DNA of 64,000 nt. It comes from Stenotrophomonas hibiscicola ATCC 19867. GTDB lineage: Bacteria > Pseudomonadota > Gammaproteobacteria > Xanthomonadales > Xanthomonadaceae. Location of the stretch: positions 316,714 to 380,713 of the forward strand of contig NZ_KB907498.1 in the NCBI RefSeq assembly GCF_000382065.1, written 5' to 3'. Under the pieces are notes generated by a model. It saw nothing but the letters and a program-made list of their open reading frames with translations, made no database searches and was not told the DNA's origin. Shown piece after piece: positions 53,484 to 63,569 of this stretch (position 1 is the stretch's first letter; each line of letters starts with the position of its first letter). Made by a program: the position numbers and the translations under genes.

Positions 53484-54212
53484 CTATTCCAGGTTCACCG
53501 AGGAGGCCAGTACATAGCCTTCGTTGCGAACGGTCTTGATCAGCCCATCCGGGCCACCGTCGTCGCCCAGCTTGTTGCGCAGCCGGCTGACCTGCAGATC
53601 GATGGCACGGTCCTGTGCCTCGTAATTGCGCCCGCTGCTGAGCGCGACCAGCTGCTCGCGCGACAGCACTTTGTTGGCATGGGCAATGAACACCCGCAGC
53701 AGCCGGAACTCGGCGCCGGACAGCACCACCACGCGGTTGTCCGGGTCAACCAGATGGCGGTGTTCCAGGTCGAACACCCAGCGCGAGAAGCGCGCACGGC
53801 GAATCGCCAATGGCTCCAGGTTGGCCGGCAGCGCCTCGGTCCGGCGCAGCACATTGCGGATGCGCGCCAGCAGCTCGCGCGGCTCGAACGGCTTGGCCAG
53901 GTAGTCATCGGCGCCCATCTCCAGGCCCAGCACGCGGTCAATCGGCTCGGCACGAGCCGTCAGCATGATCACCGGCGTGTTCGAGCGCGCGCGCAGGTCG
54001 CGGCACAGGGTCAAGCCATCCTCACGCGGCAGGTTGAGGTCGAGCACGATCAGGTCCACGTGCTCACGGTCCAGCAGCTGGCGCATGGCGGTGCCATCAG
54101 CCGCCGTGCTCACCTGGTAGCCGGCGCGGCCGAGCTGCTCGGCCAGCAGGGTGCGGATGTCATTGTCGTCGTCGACGATCAGCAGTCGATGCATCGTGTT
54201 TTCAGTCTCCAT
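53484..54212 (-). CDS. macR: OmpR-family response regulator, likely MacR
   Basis: A 242-residue regulator: receiver domain with phospho-acceptor D58 (LIVLDLNLPREDG), acidic pocket DDD (14-16) and K107 (YLAKPFEP), followed by a winged-helix DNA-binding domain (LSGAEFRLLRVFIAHANKVLSREQL...DRAIDLQVSRLRNKLG...IKTVRNEGYVLAS). It is co-transcribed with the kinase gene and diverges from macA across 204 bases. ATG 54212 is chosen; ATG 54194 (MHRLLIV) is also plausible. Confidence 0.9.
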   Translation of the reverse strand: METENTMHRLLIVDDDNDIRTLLAEQLGRAGYQVSTAADGTAMRQLLDREHVDLIVLDLNLPREDGLTLCRDLRARSNTPVIMLTARAEPIDRVLGLEMGADDYLAKPFEPRELLARIRNVLRRTEALPANLEPLAIRRARFSRWVFDLEHRHLVDPDNRVVVLSGAEFRLLRVFIAHANKVLSREQLVALSSGRNYEAQDRAIDLQVSRLRNKLGDDGGPDGLIKTVRNEGYVLASSVNLE

Positions 54213-54294
54213 GTCGCGATCATCCCGTGTCGGCAGCTGAACCGCATCCGGGGCAATGCGTACCAGTGTATCCACCGATGGTCGGGATACCTGT

Positions 54295-54322
54295 GGTTAC
54301 GCCTATTTGCCGACAGTGTTAC
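54295..54322. promoter_or_regulatory. Possible MacR-type direct repeat in the divergent region
   Basis: GGTTAC (54295-54300) and TGTTAC (54317-54322) are direct repeats 22 bases apart, two helical turns, the arrangement favoured by OmpR-type regulators. They lie in the only AT-rich portion of the macR-macA gap. This is weak evidence. Confidence 0.3.
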
Positions 54323-54416
54323 ATAGAGACATACCCCGAGGATTGAGCCGCCTGTCGCCCGGTCTTCACAATGCCCGCCAACGCCGCCCACGCGGCCCCG
54401 AGAGTGAAGCCACGAC

Positions 54417-55661
54417 GTGACGTTCCGCCTGCTGCCCGCGACCCGCCGGGGTCGCCTGATACTGGTCGCCCTGCTTGCCCTTGCCGTCGTTGCAGCCGCC
54501 TGGTGGCTGCTGCGCAAGCCGGCCGTCCCGGCGGTGGCGACCGCGCCCGTCAGCCGTGGTGACATCGAGCAGACAGTGGAGGCCACCGGTGTGATCGACG
54601 CCTACAAGCTGGTCAGCGTCGGCGCCCAGGCCTCGGGCCAGATCAAGTCGCTGAAGGTACAGCTGGGCGACACCGTGAAGGAAGGCGACCTGATCGCCGA
54701 GATCGATGCCACCACCCAGCAGAACCAGGTGCTCAACGCGCAGGCCTCGCTGGACCAGGTCACCGCGCAGCGCGCCGTGCAGCAGGCCACCCTGCGCCAG
54801 GCCGAACTGGAATTCGCGCGGCAGCAGCAGATGCTGGCTGCCGAAGCCACCTCGCGCCAGGAATATGATGCCGCCGAGGCGGAGTTGAAGACCGCCCGTG
54901 CCCAGCTGCAGTCCTACGAGGCGCAGATCAAGGGCCGCGAAACAGAACTGGGCACCGCCCGCGCCAACCTGGCCTACACCCGCATCACCGCGCCGATGGA
55001 CGGCACCGTGGTGGCGGTGGTGGCGGAGGAAGGCCGCACCGTGAACGCCAACCAGACCGCACCGACCATCGTGATGCTGGCACGGCTGGACGTGGTCACC
55101 GTCAATGCCGAGATCTCCGAGGCCGACGTGGTCAAGATCAAGCCCGGCATGCCGGTGTACTTCACCACGCTGGGTGACCCGGACCGCAAGTACCACGCCA
55201 CGCTGCGCCAGATCAATCCGGCGCCGGCCTCGATCGCCAACGAAAGCTCCTCCAGCTCCAGCAGTTCGTCCAGTTCCAGTTCCAGCAGCGCGGTCTACTA
55301 CAACGCGCTGTTCGACGTGGAGAATCCGGACGGCACGTTGCGCATCGACATGACCGCGCAGGTCTCGGTACTGCTCAAGCAGGCCAAGGGCGTGCTGATG
55401 GTGCCGGCGGTGGCGCTGGGGCCGAAGCGCCGTGGCGACGAGCGCATGGTGCGGGTGCTGGACGACAAGGGCCAGCCGCAGCCGCGCAAGGTCACGGTGG
55501 GCATCAACAATGGCGCCTCCGCCGAGATCCTGTCCGGGTTGAAGGAAGGCGAGCGCGTGGTGGTCGGCGAAGCCAGCGCCGCCGGTGCCGGTGCCGGTGG
55601 CGGGAACCGAGGCGGCATGCAGATGCGGGTCGGCGGCCCGGGCATGGGGCCGCGCCGATGA
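54417..55661 (+). CDS. macA: MacA periplasmic adaptor of the tripartite ABC efflux pump
   Basis: A 414-residue membrane-fusion protein. It has an N-terminal membrane anchor ([19 protein letters not shown]), a first lipoyl half ([44 protein letters not shown]), a long alpha-hairpin (about 100-185) and a second lipoyl half ([30 protein letters not shown]), then the beta-barrel and membrane-proximal domains. Residues 277-291 are a run of 15 serines, placed in the beta-barrel before [14 protein letters not shown] start at 54417 is used. The C-tail is Gly-rich. It links MacB to the outer-membrane channel. Confidence 0.92.
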   Translation: MTFRLLPATRRGRLILVALLALAVVAAAWWLLRKPAVPAVATAPVSRGDIEQTVEATGVIDAYKLVSVGAQASGQIKSLKVQLGDTVKEGDLIAEIDATTQQNQVLNAQASLDQVTAQRAVQQATLRQAELEFARQQQMLAAEATSRQEYDAAEAELKTARAQLQSYEAQIKGRETELGTARANLAYTRITAPMDGTVVAVVAEEGRTVNANQTAPTIVMLARLDVVTVNAEISEADVVKIKPGMPVYFTTLGDPDRKYHATLRQINPAPASIANESSSSSSSSSSSSSSSAVYYNALFDVENPDGTLRIDMTAQVSVLLKQAKGVLMVPAVALGPKRRGDERMVRVLDDKGQPQPRKVTVGINNGASAEILSGLKEGERVVVGEASAAGAGAGGGNRGGMQMRVGGPGMGPRR

Positions 55662-57616
55662 GCACGACGGCGCCGCTGCTGCGCCTGCGCGACCTGCGAC
55701 GCGAGTTCCCGGCCGGTGATGATGTGATCGCCGTGCTGCGCGACGTCAATCTCGACATCCATGCTGGCGAGATGGTGGCCATCGTCGGCCAGTCCGGCTC
55801 GGGCAAGTCGACACTGATGAACATCCTCGGCTGCCTCGACCGCCCCACCCGCGGCAGCTACCAGGTGGCCGGCCGCGAGACCGGAAAGATGGCGCCGGAC
55901 GAACTGGCCGAACTGCGCCGCGAATATTTCGGTTTCATCTTCCAGCGCTATCACCTGCTCGGCGACCTCGACGCGCGCGGCAATGTGGAAGTGCCGGCGG
56001 TGTACGCCGGCAGCCCGGGCGCAGTGCGCAATGCGCGTGCCGAGCAGCTGCTGCAACGCCTGGGCCTGGGCGACCGCATGCATCACAAGCCCGGCCAGCT
56101 GTCAGGTGGCCAGCAGCAGCGCGTGTCGATCGCACGCGCGCTGATGAACGGCGGCGAGGTGATCCTGGCCGACGAACCCACAGGCGCGCTCGATACGAAA
56201 TCCGGTGAGGAAGTGATGGCGATCCTCGGCGAACTGCATGCCGAAGGCCACACCATCATCATCGTCACCCACGACATGAGCGTGGCCCAGCACGCACAGC
56301 GCATCATCGAGATCCGCGATGGCGAGATCATCGCCGACCGCGCCAACCCGAATGCGCCGGCCTACCGTGCGCAGCGCGAAGCCAGTACCGGGGCCGCCCA
56401 CGGCAACAGCTGGCGGGCGGCCCGAGACCGCTTCACCGAAGCGTTCCGCATGGCGCTGCTGGCGATGAACGCCCATCGGCTGCGGACCTTCCTGACCATG
56501 CTCGGCATCATCATCGGCATCGCCTCGGTAGTGTCGGTGGTGGCGCTGGGCAACGGCTCGCAGCAGCAGATCCTGCAGAACATCAGCGCGCTCGGCACCA
56601 ACACCATCGACGTCTATCCCGGCCGTGGTTTCGGCGACATGCGCTCGGCCCGGGTGCAGACGCTCAAGGCCAGCGATGCCGATGCACTGGCAAAGCAGAG
56701 CTACGTGGACAGCGCCACCCCCAGCGTATCGACCTCGGTCACCGCGCGTTATCGCAACCAGTCGTCGACCGCCCAGGTCAGCGGCGTCGGCGAGCAGTTC
56801 TTCCGGGTCAAGGGCGTGACTCTGCTCAGCGGCAGCTTCTTCGATGCCGATGCAGTCAAGGGCCTGGGCCAGGTGGCGGTGATCGACGAGAACACCCAGG
56901 CCCAGTTCTTCCCCGATGTCGACCCGGTCGGACAGGTGATCCTGCTCGGCAACGTGCCGGCACGCGTGGTCGGCGTGGCCAAGCGCCAGAGTTTCGGCTT
57001 CGGTGGCAGTACCAGCCTCAGCGTGTGGGTGCCGTACACCACGGTGATGTCGCGCATGCTCGGCCAGAGCCACGTCTCCAGCATCACCGTACGCGTGGAC
57101 GACGACACACCGATGGATGCGGCGCAGGAAGCAATCACCCGCCTGCTGACCCTGCGCCATGGCACCGAGGACTTCTTCCTCAGCAACAGCGCGGAGATCC
57201 GCCAGACCATCGAGCAGACCACGCGCACGATGACCCTGCTGATCGGTGCCATCGCCGCCATCGCACTGCTGGTCGGTGGCATCGGCGTGATGAACATCAT
57301 GCTGGTGTCGGTGACCGAGCGCACCCGTGAGATCGGGGTGCGCATGGCGGTGGGTGCACGGCAGAGTGATATCCGCCAGCAGTTCCTGATCGAGGCGGTG
57401 CTGGTGTGCCTGCTCGGCGGCGTGCTCGGCATCGGCCTGGCGCTGCTGCTGGGCTCGATGATCGGCCGCTTCGCCAGCGATTTCCAGGTGCTGTTCTCCA
57501 CCGCCTCGATCGTTGCCGCGTTCGCCTGCTCGACCTTGATCGGCGTGGCGTTCGGCTTCCTGCCCGCACGCAACGCCGCGCAACTCGATCCGGTGGAGGC
57601 CCTGGCCCGCGAATGA
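55658..57616 (+). CDS. macB: MacB ABC transporter (ATPase-permease fusion)
   Basis: A 652-residue protein. The N-terminal ATPase has Walker [10 protein letters not shown], signature [14 protein letters not shown] and Walker [14 protein letters not shown] membrane helix ([23 protein letters not shown]), a large periplasmic domain and three C-terminal helices ([85 protein letters not shown]) give the MacB fold. Homologues extrude macrolides, peptides and haem precursors. It overlaps macA and macC by ATGA junctions. Confidence 0.95.
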   Translation: MSTTAPLLRLRDLRREFPAGDDVIAVLRDVNLDIHAGEMVAIVGQSGSGKSTLMNILGCLDRPTRGSYQVAGRETGKMAPDELAELRREYFGFIFQRYHLLGDLDARGNVEVPAVYAGSPGAVRNARAEQLLQRLGLGDRMHHKPGQLSGGQQQRVSIARALMNGGEVILADEPTGALDTKSGEEVMAILGELHAEGHTIIIVTHDMSVAQHAQRIIEIRDGEIIADRANPNAPAYRAQREASTGAAHGNSWRAARDRFTEAFRMALLAMNAHRLRTFLTMLGIIIGIASVVSVVALGNGSQQQILQNISALGTNTIDVYPGRGFGDMRSARVQTLKASDADALAKQSYVDSATPSVSTSVTARYRNQSSTAQVSGVGEQFFRVKGVTLLSGSFFDADAVKGLGQVAVIDENTQAQFFPDVDPVGQVILLGNVPARVVGVAKRQSFGFGGSTSLSVWVPYTTVMSRMLGQSHVSSITVRVDDDTPMDAAQEAITRLLTLRHGTEDFFLSNSAEIRQTIEQTTRTMTLLIGAIAAIALLVGGIGVMNIMLVSVTERTREIGVRMAVGARQSDIRQQFLIEAVLVCLLGGVLGIGLALLLGSMIGRFASDFQVLFSTASIVAAFACSTLIGVAFGFLPARNAAQLDPVEALARE

Positions 57617-59052
57617 AGAAGATGATCCGACTGCCCTTCCCCGCTCCCCGGCACCTGCTGCCGGCCGGTGCGGTTGTACTCGCCCTGTCCGGCTGCGCCT
57701 CCGTCGGCCGCTATCCGGTGCATGACCCGGCCGTGGCGGCGCAGTATGGGCGTGGCGATGCCACCCTCAATGCACCGGCCGACGGCCCGCGCAGCAGCCT
57801 GGATACACCCGGCCGCGACATCCGGCAGGACACCTGGTGGACCGGCTTCGGCGATGAACGCCTCGACCGTCTGGTGGCGCAGGCGCTGGCCGCCAACAGC
57901 GATCTGGCCGCCGCCGGCCTGGCCGTGCAGCGTTCACGCCTGCAGGCCGGCCTGGCCAGCAATGCGCTGTGGCCGCAGCCTTCGTCATCGGGCGTCAGCG
58001 GCAGTGCCAGCCGCGCCACCGACCAGGCCGATGACTGGCGCCGCAGCTATTCCACCGGCGTCTCGCTGGGCTGGGAAGTGGACCTGTGGGGGCGCCTGCG
58101 CACCCAGCGCGACATCGCCCGCTGGGAAGCCGAAGCCAGCGAGGAAGACCGGCAGAACACCGCGCTGCTGGTGATCGGCGACACCATCACCCAGTACTGG
58201 AACCTGGCCTATCTCAACCAGTCCATCGCCACCGGCCAGGCCAACCTGGAGCGGTTGGAACGTACCCGCGAACTGGTGCAGGCCCGCTTCGACGCCGGCG
58301 CGGTATCGCGCCTGGAAGTGCGCCAGGCGCTGCAGAACCTGCAGTCGCAGCGCTCGGCGCAGAGCGCGCTGGAACAGCAGCGGGTGGAAGTGCGCAATGC
58401 ACTGACCGTACTGCTGGATGGCACGCCCTGGCCGCAGCAGGACGAACCGCAGGACCTGCTGGGCGCACGCAGCCCGGACATCGTCGAGGGGTTGCCGGCC
58501 GACTTGCTGGGCCGCCGTCCCGACCTGCGCGCGGCCGAGCTGCGCCTGCGCAACAGCCTGAAGACGATCAACGTCACGGCAACCCAGTATTACCCGGCGT
58601 TGAGCCTGACCGGCAGCCTCGGTTCCAGCGCCACCTCGCTAGGCAATGTGCTGCGCAATCCGGTGGCCACGCTGGGCGCGGGCCTGTCACTGCCGTTCCT
58701 CAACCTGCAGCGCGCGCAGCTGGATACCGACATCGCCGGCACCGCCCACCAGATCGCCGCGGCCAACTTCCGCAAGACGCTGTACACCGCGCTCTCGGAA
58801 GTGGACAACGCGCTGTCGGCACGCGAGCAGCTGGCGCGGCAGGTGGCGGCCTCGCAGGCGTCGTATGACGAAGCGGTGGAAGTGGAACGCGCGCAGGAAG
58901 TGCGTTACCGCGTGGGCGCGACCGACCTGCGCACCTGGCTGGAAGCGCAGCAGACCCGGCGCGATGCCGAGCTGTCACTGGCGCGCGCGCGGCAGGGCCA
59001 GCTGAACAACGATGTGACCCTGTTCAAGGCGCTGGGCGGCAGCGCGGGGTAG
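57613..59052 (+). CDS. macC: Outer-membrane efflux lipoprotein MacC (NodT/TolC-like)
   Basis: A 479-residue outer-membrane factor with a lipobox LALSGCAS (acylated C28). The conserved [38 protein letters not shown] and [40 protein letters not shown] are typical of NodT-family factors such as OprM and SmeC/F. It forms the channel of the MacABC pump, which in S. maltophilia contributes to drug, oxidative and envelope stress tolerance. Having its own outer-membrane gene differs from E. coli, where MacAB uses TolC. It is the last gene of the operon. Confidence 0.92.
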   Translation: MKKMIRLPFPAPRHLLPAGAVVLALSGCASVGRYPVHDPAVAAQYGRGDATLNAPADGPRSSLDTPGRDIRQDTWWTGFGDERLDRLVAQALAANSDLAAAGLAVQRSRLQAGLASNALWPQPSSSGVSGSASRATDQADDWRRSYSTGVSLGWEVDLWGRLRTQRDIARWEAEASEEDRQNTALLVIGDTITQYWNLAYLNQSIATGQANLERLERTRELVQARFDAGAVSRLEVRQALQNLQSQRSAQSALEQQRVEVRNALTVLLDGTPWPQQDEPQDLLGARSPDIVEGLPADLLGRRPDLRAAELRLRNSLKTINVTATQYYPALSLTGSLGSSATSLGNVLRNPVATLGAGLSLPFLNLQRAQLDTDIAGTAHQIAAANFRKTLYTALSEVDNALSAREQLARQVAASQASYDEAVEVERAQEVRYRVGATDLRTWLEAQQTRRDAELSLARARQGQLNNDVTLFKALGGSAG

Positions 59053-59060
59053 CGGCTACT

Positions 59061-59131
59061 GTGGAGCCGAGCCCATGCTCGGCTGCTTCCTTGATCGGGT
59101 ATGCGATCGCCGAGCGTGGGCTCGGCTCTAC
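59061..59131. repeat. SMAG dimer after macC
   Basis: A hairpin GTGGAGCCGAGCCC... (59061-59084; GTGG instead of GTAG) and an inverted copy ending GGCTCTAC (59108-59131). It is placed between the convergent macC and rlmB genes. Confidence 0.85.
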
Positions 59132-59134
59132 AGA

Positions 59135-59878
59135 TCAGCCGCGCTGGCGCACGGCCTCGAACAGGCTGACGCCGGCGGCGACGGAGACATTCAGGCTCTC
59201 GATCTCACCCGGCATCGGGATCTTGACCAGGCCATCGCAGTTCTCGCGGGTCAGGCGGCGCAGGCCATCGGCCTCTCCCCCCAGCACCAGGGCGATGTTG
59301 CCCTTCAGGTCCAGCTGGTACAGCGAAGCGGTGGCTTCGCCGGCCAGGCCATAGATCCACACGCCCTGCCTCTGCAGGTCCTTCAGGCAGCGCGACAGGT
59401 TGGTCACCGCCACCACCGGGATCAGATCGGCGGCACCGGCCGAAGTCTTGCGTACGGTCGCGTTCACCGTGGCCGACTTGTCCTTGGGGATGATCACTGC
59501 GGTTGCACCGGCCGCAGCGGCCGAGCGCAGGCAGGCGCCAAGGTTGTGCGGGTCCTGCACTTCGTCCAGCACCAGCAGCAGGGCCTTGCCCTCGGCTGCG
59601 GTGACCAGGCCTTCCAGCTCGTTCTCGCTGTAAGTGCGGGCGGCGGCATAGCGCGCGGCCACGCCCTGGTGGCGTACCGAACCGCCGACACCGTCCAGCG
59701 CCTGGCTGTTCACCTTGCGCACGTCGATGCCCTTGCGGCGGGCGTTTTCCTCGATCTCGGTCAGGCGCGGGTTCTTCGCACCGGCCTCGACCAGCACTTC
59801 GCGGACGTTCTCGGCGTCGTTCTCGATGGAGGAGGCGACGGCGTTGACGCCGACAATCCACTGGCTGTTCTTGCTCAT
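59135..59878 (-). CDS. rlmB: 23S rRNA (guanosine-2251-2'-O)-methyltransferase RlmB
   Basis: A 247-residue SpoU/TrmH-family (SPOUT) methyltransferase. An N-terminal substrate-binding domain (WIVGVNAVASSIEND...) precedes the knotted catalytic domain with motif 1 LDEVQDPHNLGACLRSAAAAGATAVIIP, motif 2 NIALVLGGEADGL and motif 3 KIPMPGEIESLNVSVAAGVSLFEAV. It methylates the ribose of G2251 in the ribosomal P-loop. The start at 59878 gives the standard N-terminus. Confidence 0.94.
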   Translation of the reverse strand: MSKNSQWIVGVNAVASSIENDAENVREVLVEAGAKNPRLTEIEENARRKGIDVRKVNSQALDGVGGSVRHQGVAARYAAARTYSENELEGLVTAAEGKALLLVLDEVQDPHNLGACLRSAAAAGATAVIIPKDKSATVNATVRKTSAGAADLIPVVAVTNLSRCLKDLQRQGVWIYGLAGEATASLYQLDLKGNIALVLGGEADGLRRLTRENCDGLVKIPMPGEIESLNVSVAAGVSLFEAVRQRG

Positions 59879-59941
59879 GCGGGCGGGGACCGGAAAGGGG
59901 GTGGCTATGGTAGAGCATCGGCGACGGCCGCGCTTCGCGCT

Positions 59942-59964
59942 CGCCGGGCATAGCCCGGCGCTAC
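59942..59964. repeat. Palindrome with CTAC end
   Basis: CGCCGGGC-ATA-GCCCGGCG followed by CTAC is a perfect 8+3+8 palindrome with the SMAG-type GTAG on the minus strand. It lies between rlmB and the GFA-family gene, both leftward. Confidence 0.75.
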
Positions 59965-59971
59965 CGGCCGT

Positions 59972-60466
59972 TCATCCCCCGGCTGAACGGCTGCGCGGCG
60001 GCCAGTGCGGGGTGTCGTGGTCGGGGTGCTGGTGGGACACGATCGTGGCCAGGAAATCCAGCGCGGCGATGTCTTCCTCGGTACGTCGCGCCGGCAGGCT
60101 GGCCAGGCTGTCGACGAAGGGCAGCTTGCGCTCGACTCCGTACTGGATCGTCGGCGGCAGGCGTTCGGGTTCGTCAAACGCACCGGCAGCCACCGCCACG
60201 CCATCGGGCGCTTCGTAGGTCAACGGCGTGCCGCAGTCGGCGCAGAACCCGCGCCGCACCACGTTGGAGGACTGGAAATAGCGCGGCTGGCCGCGGGTCC
60301 AGCTGAACTGCACGCCCCGCACCGACACCAAGGGCGCGTAGTACGCACCAAAGGCCTTCTGGCACATGCGGCAGTGGCAGATCGAGCTGTGGGTCAGCTC
60401 GCCACGGGCCTGGAAGCGGATCGCACCGCACTGGCAGCCGCCGCTGTATTCGGGTTGGCCCTGCAT
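59972..60466 (-). CDS. GFA-family zinc protein (glutathione-dependent formaldehyde-activating enzyme-like)
   Basis: A 164-residue protein with the zinc-ligand pattern of the family: GGCQCGA (C11, C13), ICHCRMCQ (C30, C32, C35) and FCADCGTPL (C75, C78). The beta-rich core FSWTRGQPRYFQSSNVVRRGFCADCG matches. Gfa binds glutathione and promotes its adduct formation with formaldehyde in some bacteria, but most members have no tested function. ATG 60466 is chosen because the region upstream lies in a SMAG repeat. Confidence 0.85.
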   Translation of the reverse strand: MQGQPEYSGGCQCGAIRFQARGELTHSSICHCRMCQKAFGAYYAPLVSVRGVQFSWTRGQPRYFQSSNVVRRGFCADCGTPLTYEAPDGVAVAAGAFDEPERLPPTIQYGVERKLPFVDSLASLPARRTEEDIAALDFLATIVSHQHPDHDTPHWPPRSRSAGG

Positions 60467-60487
60467 GGTGCGTTCCTCCAAAGCGTC

Positions 60488-60546
60488 GTGCCAACCAACG
60501 GTTGGCACCTACCAGGTAACGTGGGGTGCCGACCGTTGGTCGGCAC
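60488..60546. repeat. Two adjacent palindromes (SMAG group)
   Basis: GTGCCAACC-AAC-GGTTGGCAC with CTAC (60488-60512), and GTGCCGACC-GTT-GGTCGGCAC (60526-60546). Both are perfect 9+3+9 palindromes between the GFA gene and the end of rnr. The second is the same as 32785-32805. Confidence 0.85.
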
Positions 60547-60551
60547 GTCTC

Positions 60552-63011
60552 TCAATACTGCTTTTTCGTACGCTTGGCCGGCTTGCCACGCTCCGGCAGC
60601 GGCGGCAGGCCATCGCCCTCGTCCTCACCCTTGTGCTCGACCAGGCGGAAGTCGATCTTGCGCTCTTCCATGCTGGCCTTCAGCACCAGGATGCGCACGC
60701 GGTCGCCCAACCGGTAGCTGCCGCCGCGGCGCTCGCCGGTCAACGTCTTGCGGGTCGCGTCGAACTTGTAATAGTCCTGCGGCAGCTGGGTCACGTGCAC
60801 CAGGCCCTGCACCTTCGACTCATCCAGCTCCACGAACAGGCCGAAGCTGGTCACGCCGCTGATCACGCCGTCGAACTGGCCGCCCACGTGCTTTTCCATC
60901 CACGCCGCGCGGTAACGCTCGTCGACCTCGCGCTCGGCCTCATCGGCACGGCGCTCACGCTCGGAACACTGCAGCGCCAGCGCAGCCATTTCGCGCGCGT
61001 TGTAGGTGAACTTGTCCAGCGGCTTGCCGGACAACGCGTGCTTGATCGCGCGGTGTACCAGCAGGTCGGGGTAACGGCGGATCGGCGAGGTGAAGTGCGC
61101 GTACGCCTCCAGTGCCAGGCCGAAATGACCGTGGTTTTCCGGGCTGTAGATGGCCAGGCTCTGGCTGCGCAGCAGCACCGATTCCAGCAGCGTGGCATCG
61201 GGGCGGTCGCGGATCTTCTTCAGCAGCTTGGTGTAATCGCCCGGGCGCACCTTCGACCACGGCGGCAGGCTCAGCTTGAACTCCTTGAGGAATTCCAGCA
61301 GGTCGGCGTACTTGGTTTCCGGCGGCTTCTCGTGGATGCGGTACGGGGCCGGCACATGGCGCGACAGCAGGTACTTCGCCGCCTCCACATTGGCCGCGAT
61401 CATGCATTCCTCGATCAGCTTGTGCGCGTCGTTGCGCACCAGCATGCCGGCCTGGGTCACTTCACCGCGGTTGTCCAGCACGAAGCGCACTTCACTGCTT
61501 TCGAATTCGATGGCACCGCGCTTGGCGCGTGCCTTGGACAGCACCTTGTACAGCTGGTGCAGGCGCTGCACCTGCGGCAGCAGGTCACCCATCCAGGCCT
61601 TGGTATCGGCATCGTCCTCACCCACCGCCTTCCACACCTGGGTGTAGGTCAGGCGCGCATGCGAGTTCATCACCGCTTCGTAGAAGCGCGAATGCGTGAC
61701 CAGGCCGTCGCGGTCGATCTGCATGTCGCAGACGAAGCACATGCGGTCGACCTTCGGCATCAGCGAACAGATGCCGTTGGACAGCGTCTCCGGCAGCATC
61801 GGCACCACGAAGCCCGGGAAGTACACCGAGGTGGCGCGCTTCTGCGCTTCTTCGTCCAGTGGCGTGCCGGGCCGGACGTAGTTGGAGACATCGGCAATCG
61901 CCACCACCAGCCGGAAGCCATCGACGTTCGGCTCGCAGTACACCGCGTCGTCGAAGTCCTTGGCATCTTCACCGTCGATGGTGACCAGCGGCATGCTGCG
62001 CAGATCGACGCGGTCGCCGATCATCGCCGCTTCGACCACCAGCGGCACCGACGCCGCTTCGTCCAGCACTTCCTGCGGGAATTCGAACGGCAGTTCATGG
62101 CCGTGGATGGCGGTCTCCACCACCAGCGAGGCGGTCAGCTTGTCGCCGAGCACGGCAATGATGCGGCCGATCGGCGGACGGCGGCTGTCCGGCGCCTGGG
62201 TCAGTTCGCAGACCACCAGCTGGCCGTCGCGCGCACCACCGGTCTGGTCCGGCGGCACCTGCACGTTGCGCTGCACGCGCTTGTCGTCGGGCACCACGTA
62301 GTTGATGCCCATCTCGACACTGAAACGGCCGATCAGGCGGGTCATGCCGCGCTCAAGCACGCGGGCGATGCTGCCCTCGCGGCGGCCACGGTGGTCGATG
62401 CCGGTCACACGGGCCAGCACCTTGTCACCATGCATGACCTTGCGCATTTCATACGGTGGCAGGAACAGGTCGTCGCCACCCTCGACCGGGCGCAGGAAGC
62501 CAAATCCTTCCGGGTTGGCGATCACCACGCCGGTGACCAGGTTCAGGGTCTGGATCGGGGCGAAACCGCCACGGCGGTTCTGCACCAGCTGGCCATCACG
62601 GACCATGGCACCGAGCCGGCGCGACAGCGCCTCGGCCCGGTCCGGTGCGGTCAGGCCCAAGCGTGCGCCCAGTTCCTCTGCCGTCTGCGGCCCTTCGCAA
62701 CGCTCCAGCAGGGCCAGGATGGCTTCGCGGCTGGCGATGGGCTGTTCGTACTTCTCGGCTTCGCGGGCGGCATAGGGATCGTCGATCACCTTGCCGGTCG
62801 GGGGCAGCTTGCGGCCCGGGGCCGGGCCCGGTACGTCGCTGCTGCGGACCTTGCGGCCACGCGGCGGTGCGCCGCCTTCATTCAATTCGGGGAACCAGCC
62901 CGGCAACGGCTTGCCCGGCTTGGTGGCGCGGGCCGTGCCCGCCTTGGCGCCCTTCTTCGGGGCCTGGCTGCGGGAGGTGCTCCCGCCCTTGCTTGGTTTT
63001 TTGGTAGTCAT
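60552..63011 (-). CDS. rnr: Ribonuclease R
   Basis: An 819-residue 3'-5' exoribonuclease. A basic, low-complexity N-terminus (TTKKPSKGGSTSRSQAPKKGAKAG...) precedes a winged-helix part (SREAILALLERCEGPQTAEELGARLGL), cold-shock domains, and the RNB catalytic domain with GEDAKDFDDAVY (metal-binding Asp cluster) and HFTSPIRRYPDLLVHRAI. A C-terminal S1 domain (GQFDGVISGVTSFGLFVELDESKVQGLVHVTQL) and a Lys-rich tail ending AKRTKKQY complete it. It degrades structured RNA. ATG 63011 is the start; the longer reading would cross the adjacent tRNA region. Confidence 0.95.
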   Translation of the reverse strand: MTTKKPSKGGSTSRSQAPKKGAKAGTARATKPGKPLPGWFPELNEGGAPPRGRKVRSSDVPGPAPGRKLPPTGKVIDDPYAAREAEKYEQPIASREAILALLERCEGPQTAEELGARLGLTAPDRAEALSRRLGAMVRDGQLVQNRRGGFAPIQTLNLVTGVVIANPEGFGFLRPVEGGDDLFLPPYEMRKVMHGDKVLARVTGIDHRGRREGSIARVLERGMTRLIGRFSVEMGINYVVPDDKRVQRNVQVPPDQTGGARDGQLVVCELTQAPDSRRPPIGRIIAVLGDKLTASLVVETAIHGHELPFEFPQEVLDEAASVPLVVEAAMIGDRVDLRSMPLVTIDGEDAKDFDDAVYCEPNVDGFRLVVAIADVSNYVRPGTPLDEEAQKRATSVYFPGFVVPMLPETLSNGICSLMPKVDRMCFVCDMQIDRDGLVTHSRFYEAVMNSHARLTYTQVWKAVGEDDADTKAWMGDLLPQVQRLHQLYKVLSKARAKRGAIEFESSEVRFVLDNRGEVTQAGMLVRNDAHKLIEECMIAANVEAAKYLLSRHVPAPYRIHEKPPETKYADLLEFLKEFKLSLPPWSKVRPGDYTKLLKKIRDRPDATLLESVLLRSQSLAIYSPENHGHFGLALEAYAHFTSPIRRYPDLLVHRAIKHALSGKPLDKFTYNAREMAALALQCSERERRADEAEREVDERYRAAWMEKHVGGQFDGVISGVTSFGLFVELDESKVQGLVHVTQLPQDYYKFDATRKTLTGERRGGSYRLGDRVRILVLKASMEERKIDFRLVEHKGEDEGDGLPPLPERGKPAKRTKKQY

Positions 63012-63096
63012 CGCCCTACATGGTAGCCGTTGACGGCGTGCAGAACGGGTCAGTGGCCGTCTTGAAGGCCTTGCGTGAAAAATATTCAGGAAGTCG

Positions 63097-63125
63097 TTGA
63101 CAGCCTGCGGATTCATCTTCACAAT
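63097..63125 (+). promoter_or_regulatory. Sigma-70 promoter of the first tRNA-Leu
   Basis: TTGACA (63097-63102), 17-base spacer, CACAAT (63120-63125). Predicted transcription start near 63132, eight bases before the tRNA. Confidence 0.8.
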
Positions 63126-63139
63126 TGCGCCTCTGGAAC

Positions 63140-63224
<85 letters not shown>

Positions 63225-63227
63225 ACG

Positions 63228-63260
63228 AAAAAACTCCTCGCTTCGGCGGGGTTTTTTTTT
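63228..63260 (+). terminator. Terminator of the first tRNA-Leu
   Basis: CCTCGC-TTCG-GCGGGG hairpin with an upstream A-run and nine T's (63252-63260), starting four bases after the CCA end. Confidence 0.85.
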
Positions 63261-63288
63261 GCCTGCAATCCAGCAGCGGGGTCGAATT

Positions 63289-63341
63289 CCTTTCCGAAGG
63301 AAAGGGCTCCGACCCAAGCGATTGAGATGGGGTCAGAGCCC
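63289..63341. repeat. Two hairpins between the tRNA genes
   Basis: CCTTTCC-GAA-GGAAAGG (63289-63305, perfect) and GGGCTCCGACCC ... GGGTCAGAGCCC (63304-63315 with 63330-63341, one mismatch). Nearby GGGGTC motifs (63279, 63329, 63358) repeat as direct copies. The origin is unknown; it looks like a separate short repeat family from SMAG. Confidence 0.6.
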
Positions 63342-63386
63342 GCTCCGCACGCGAAACGGGGTCCGACACCGGATCCAGAAAAAGTG

Positions 63387-63415
63387 TTGACACCCCCATA
63401 ACAACACCCCATAAT
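63387..63415 (+). promoter_or_regulatory. Sigma-70 promoter of the second tRNA-Leu
   Basis: TTGACA (63387-63392), 17-base spacer, CATAAT (63410-63415). It is almost a consensus promoter, 14 bases before the tRNA. Confidence 0.85.
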
Positions 63416-63428
63416 CTCGCTCCTCGAC

Positions 63429-63513
<85 letters not shown>

Positions 63514-63526
63514 CGTCGAGAATGAG

Positions 63527-63551
63527 AAAAACCCGCGAGAGCGGGTTTTTT
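63527..63551. terminator. Bidirectional terminator after the second tRNA-Leu
   Basis: AAAAACCCGC-GAGA-GCGGGTTTTTT: a 5-base GC stem extended by A/T pairing, with a T-run on each strand. It serves the tRNA and the convergent TauE/SafE-family gene. Confidence 0.88.
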
Positions 63552-63569
63552 CATGCCCGGAATCCGGCA

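Noticed and set aside
60366..63026. 886-codon open frame on the + strand opposite rnr
   Set aside because: It is the antisense of a clear RNase R gene. High GC at third positions keeps the opposite frame open. Its translation has no domain and is rich in His/Arg/Gln, as expected for a shadow frame.
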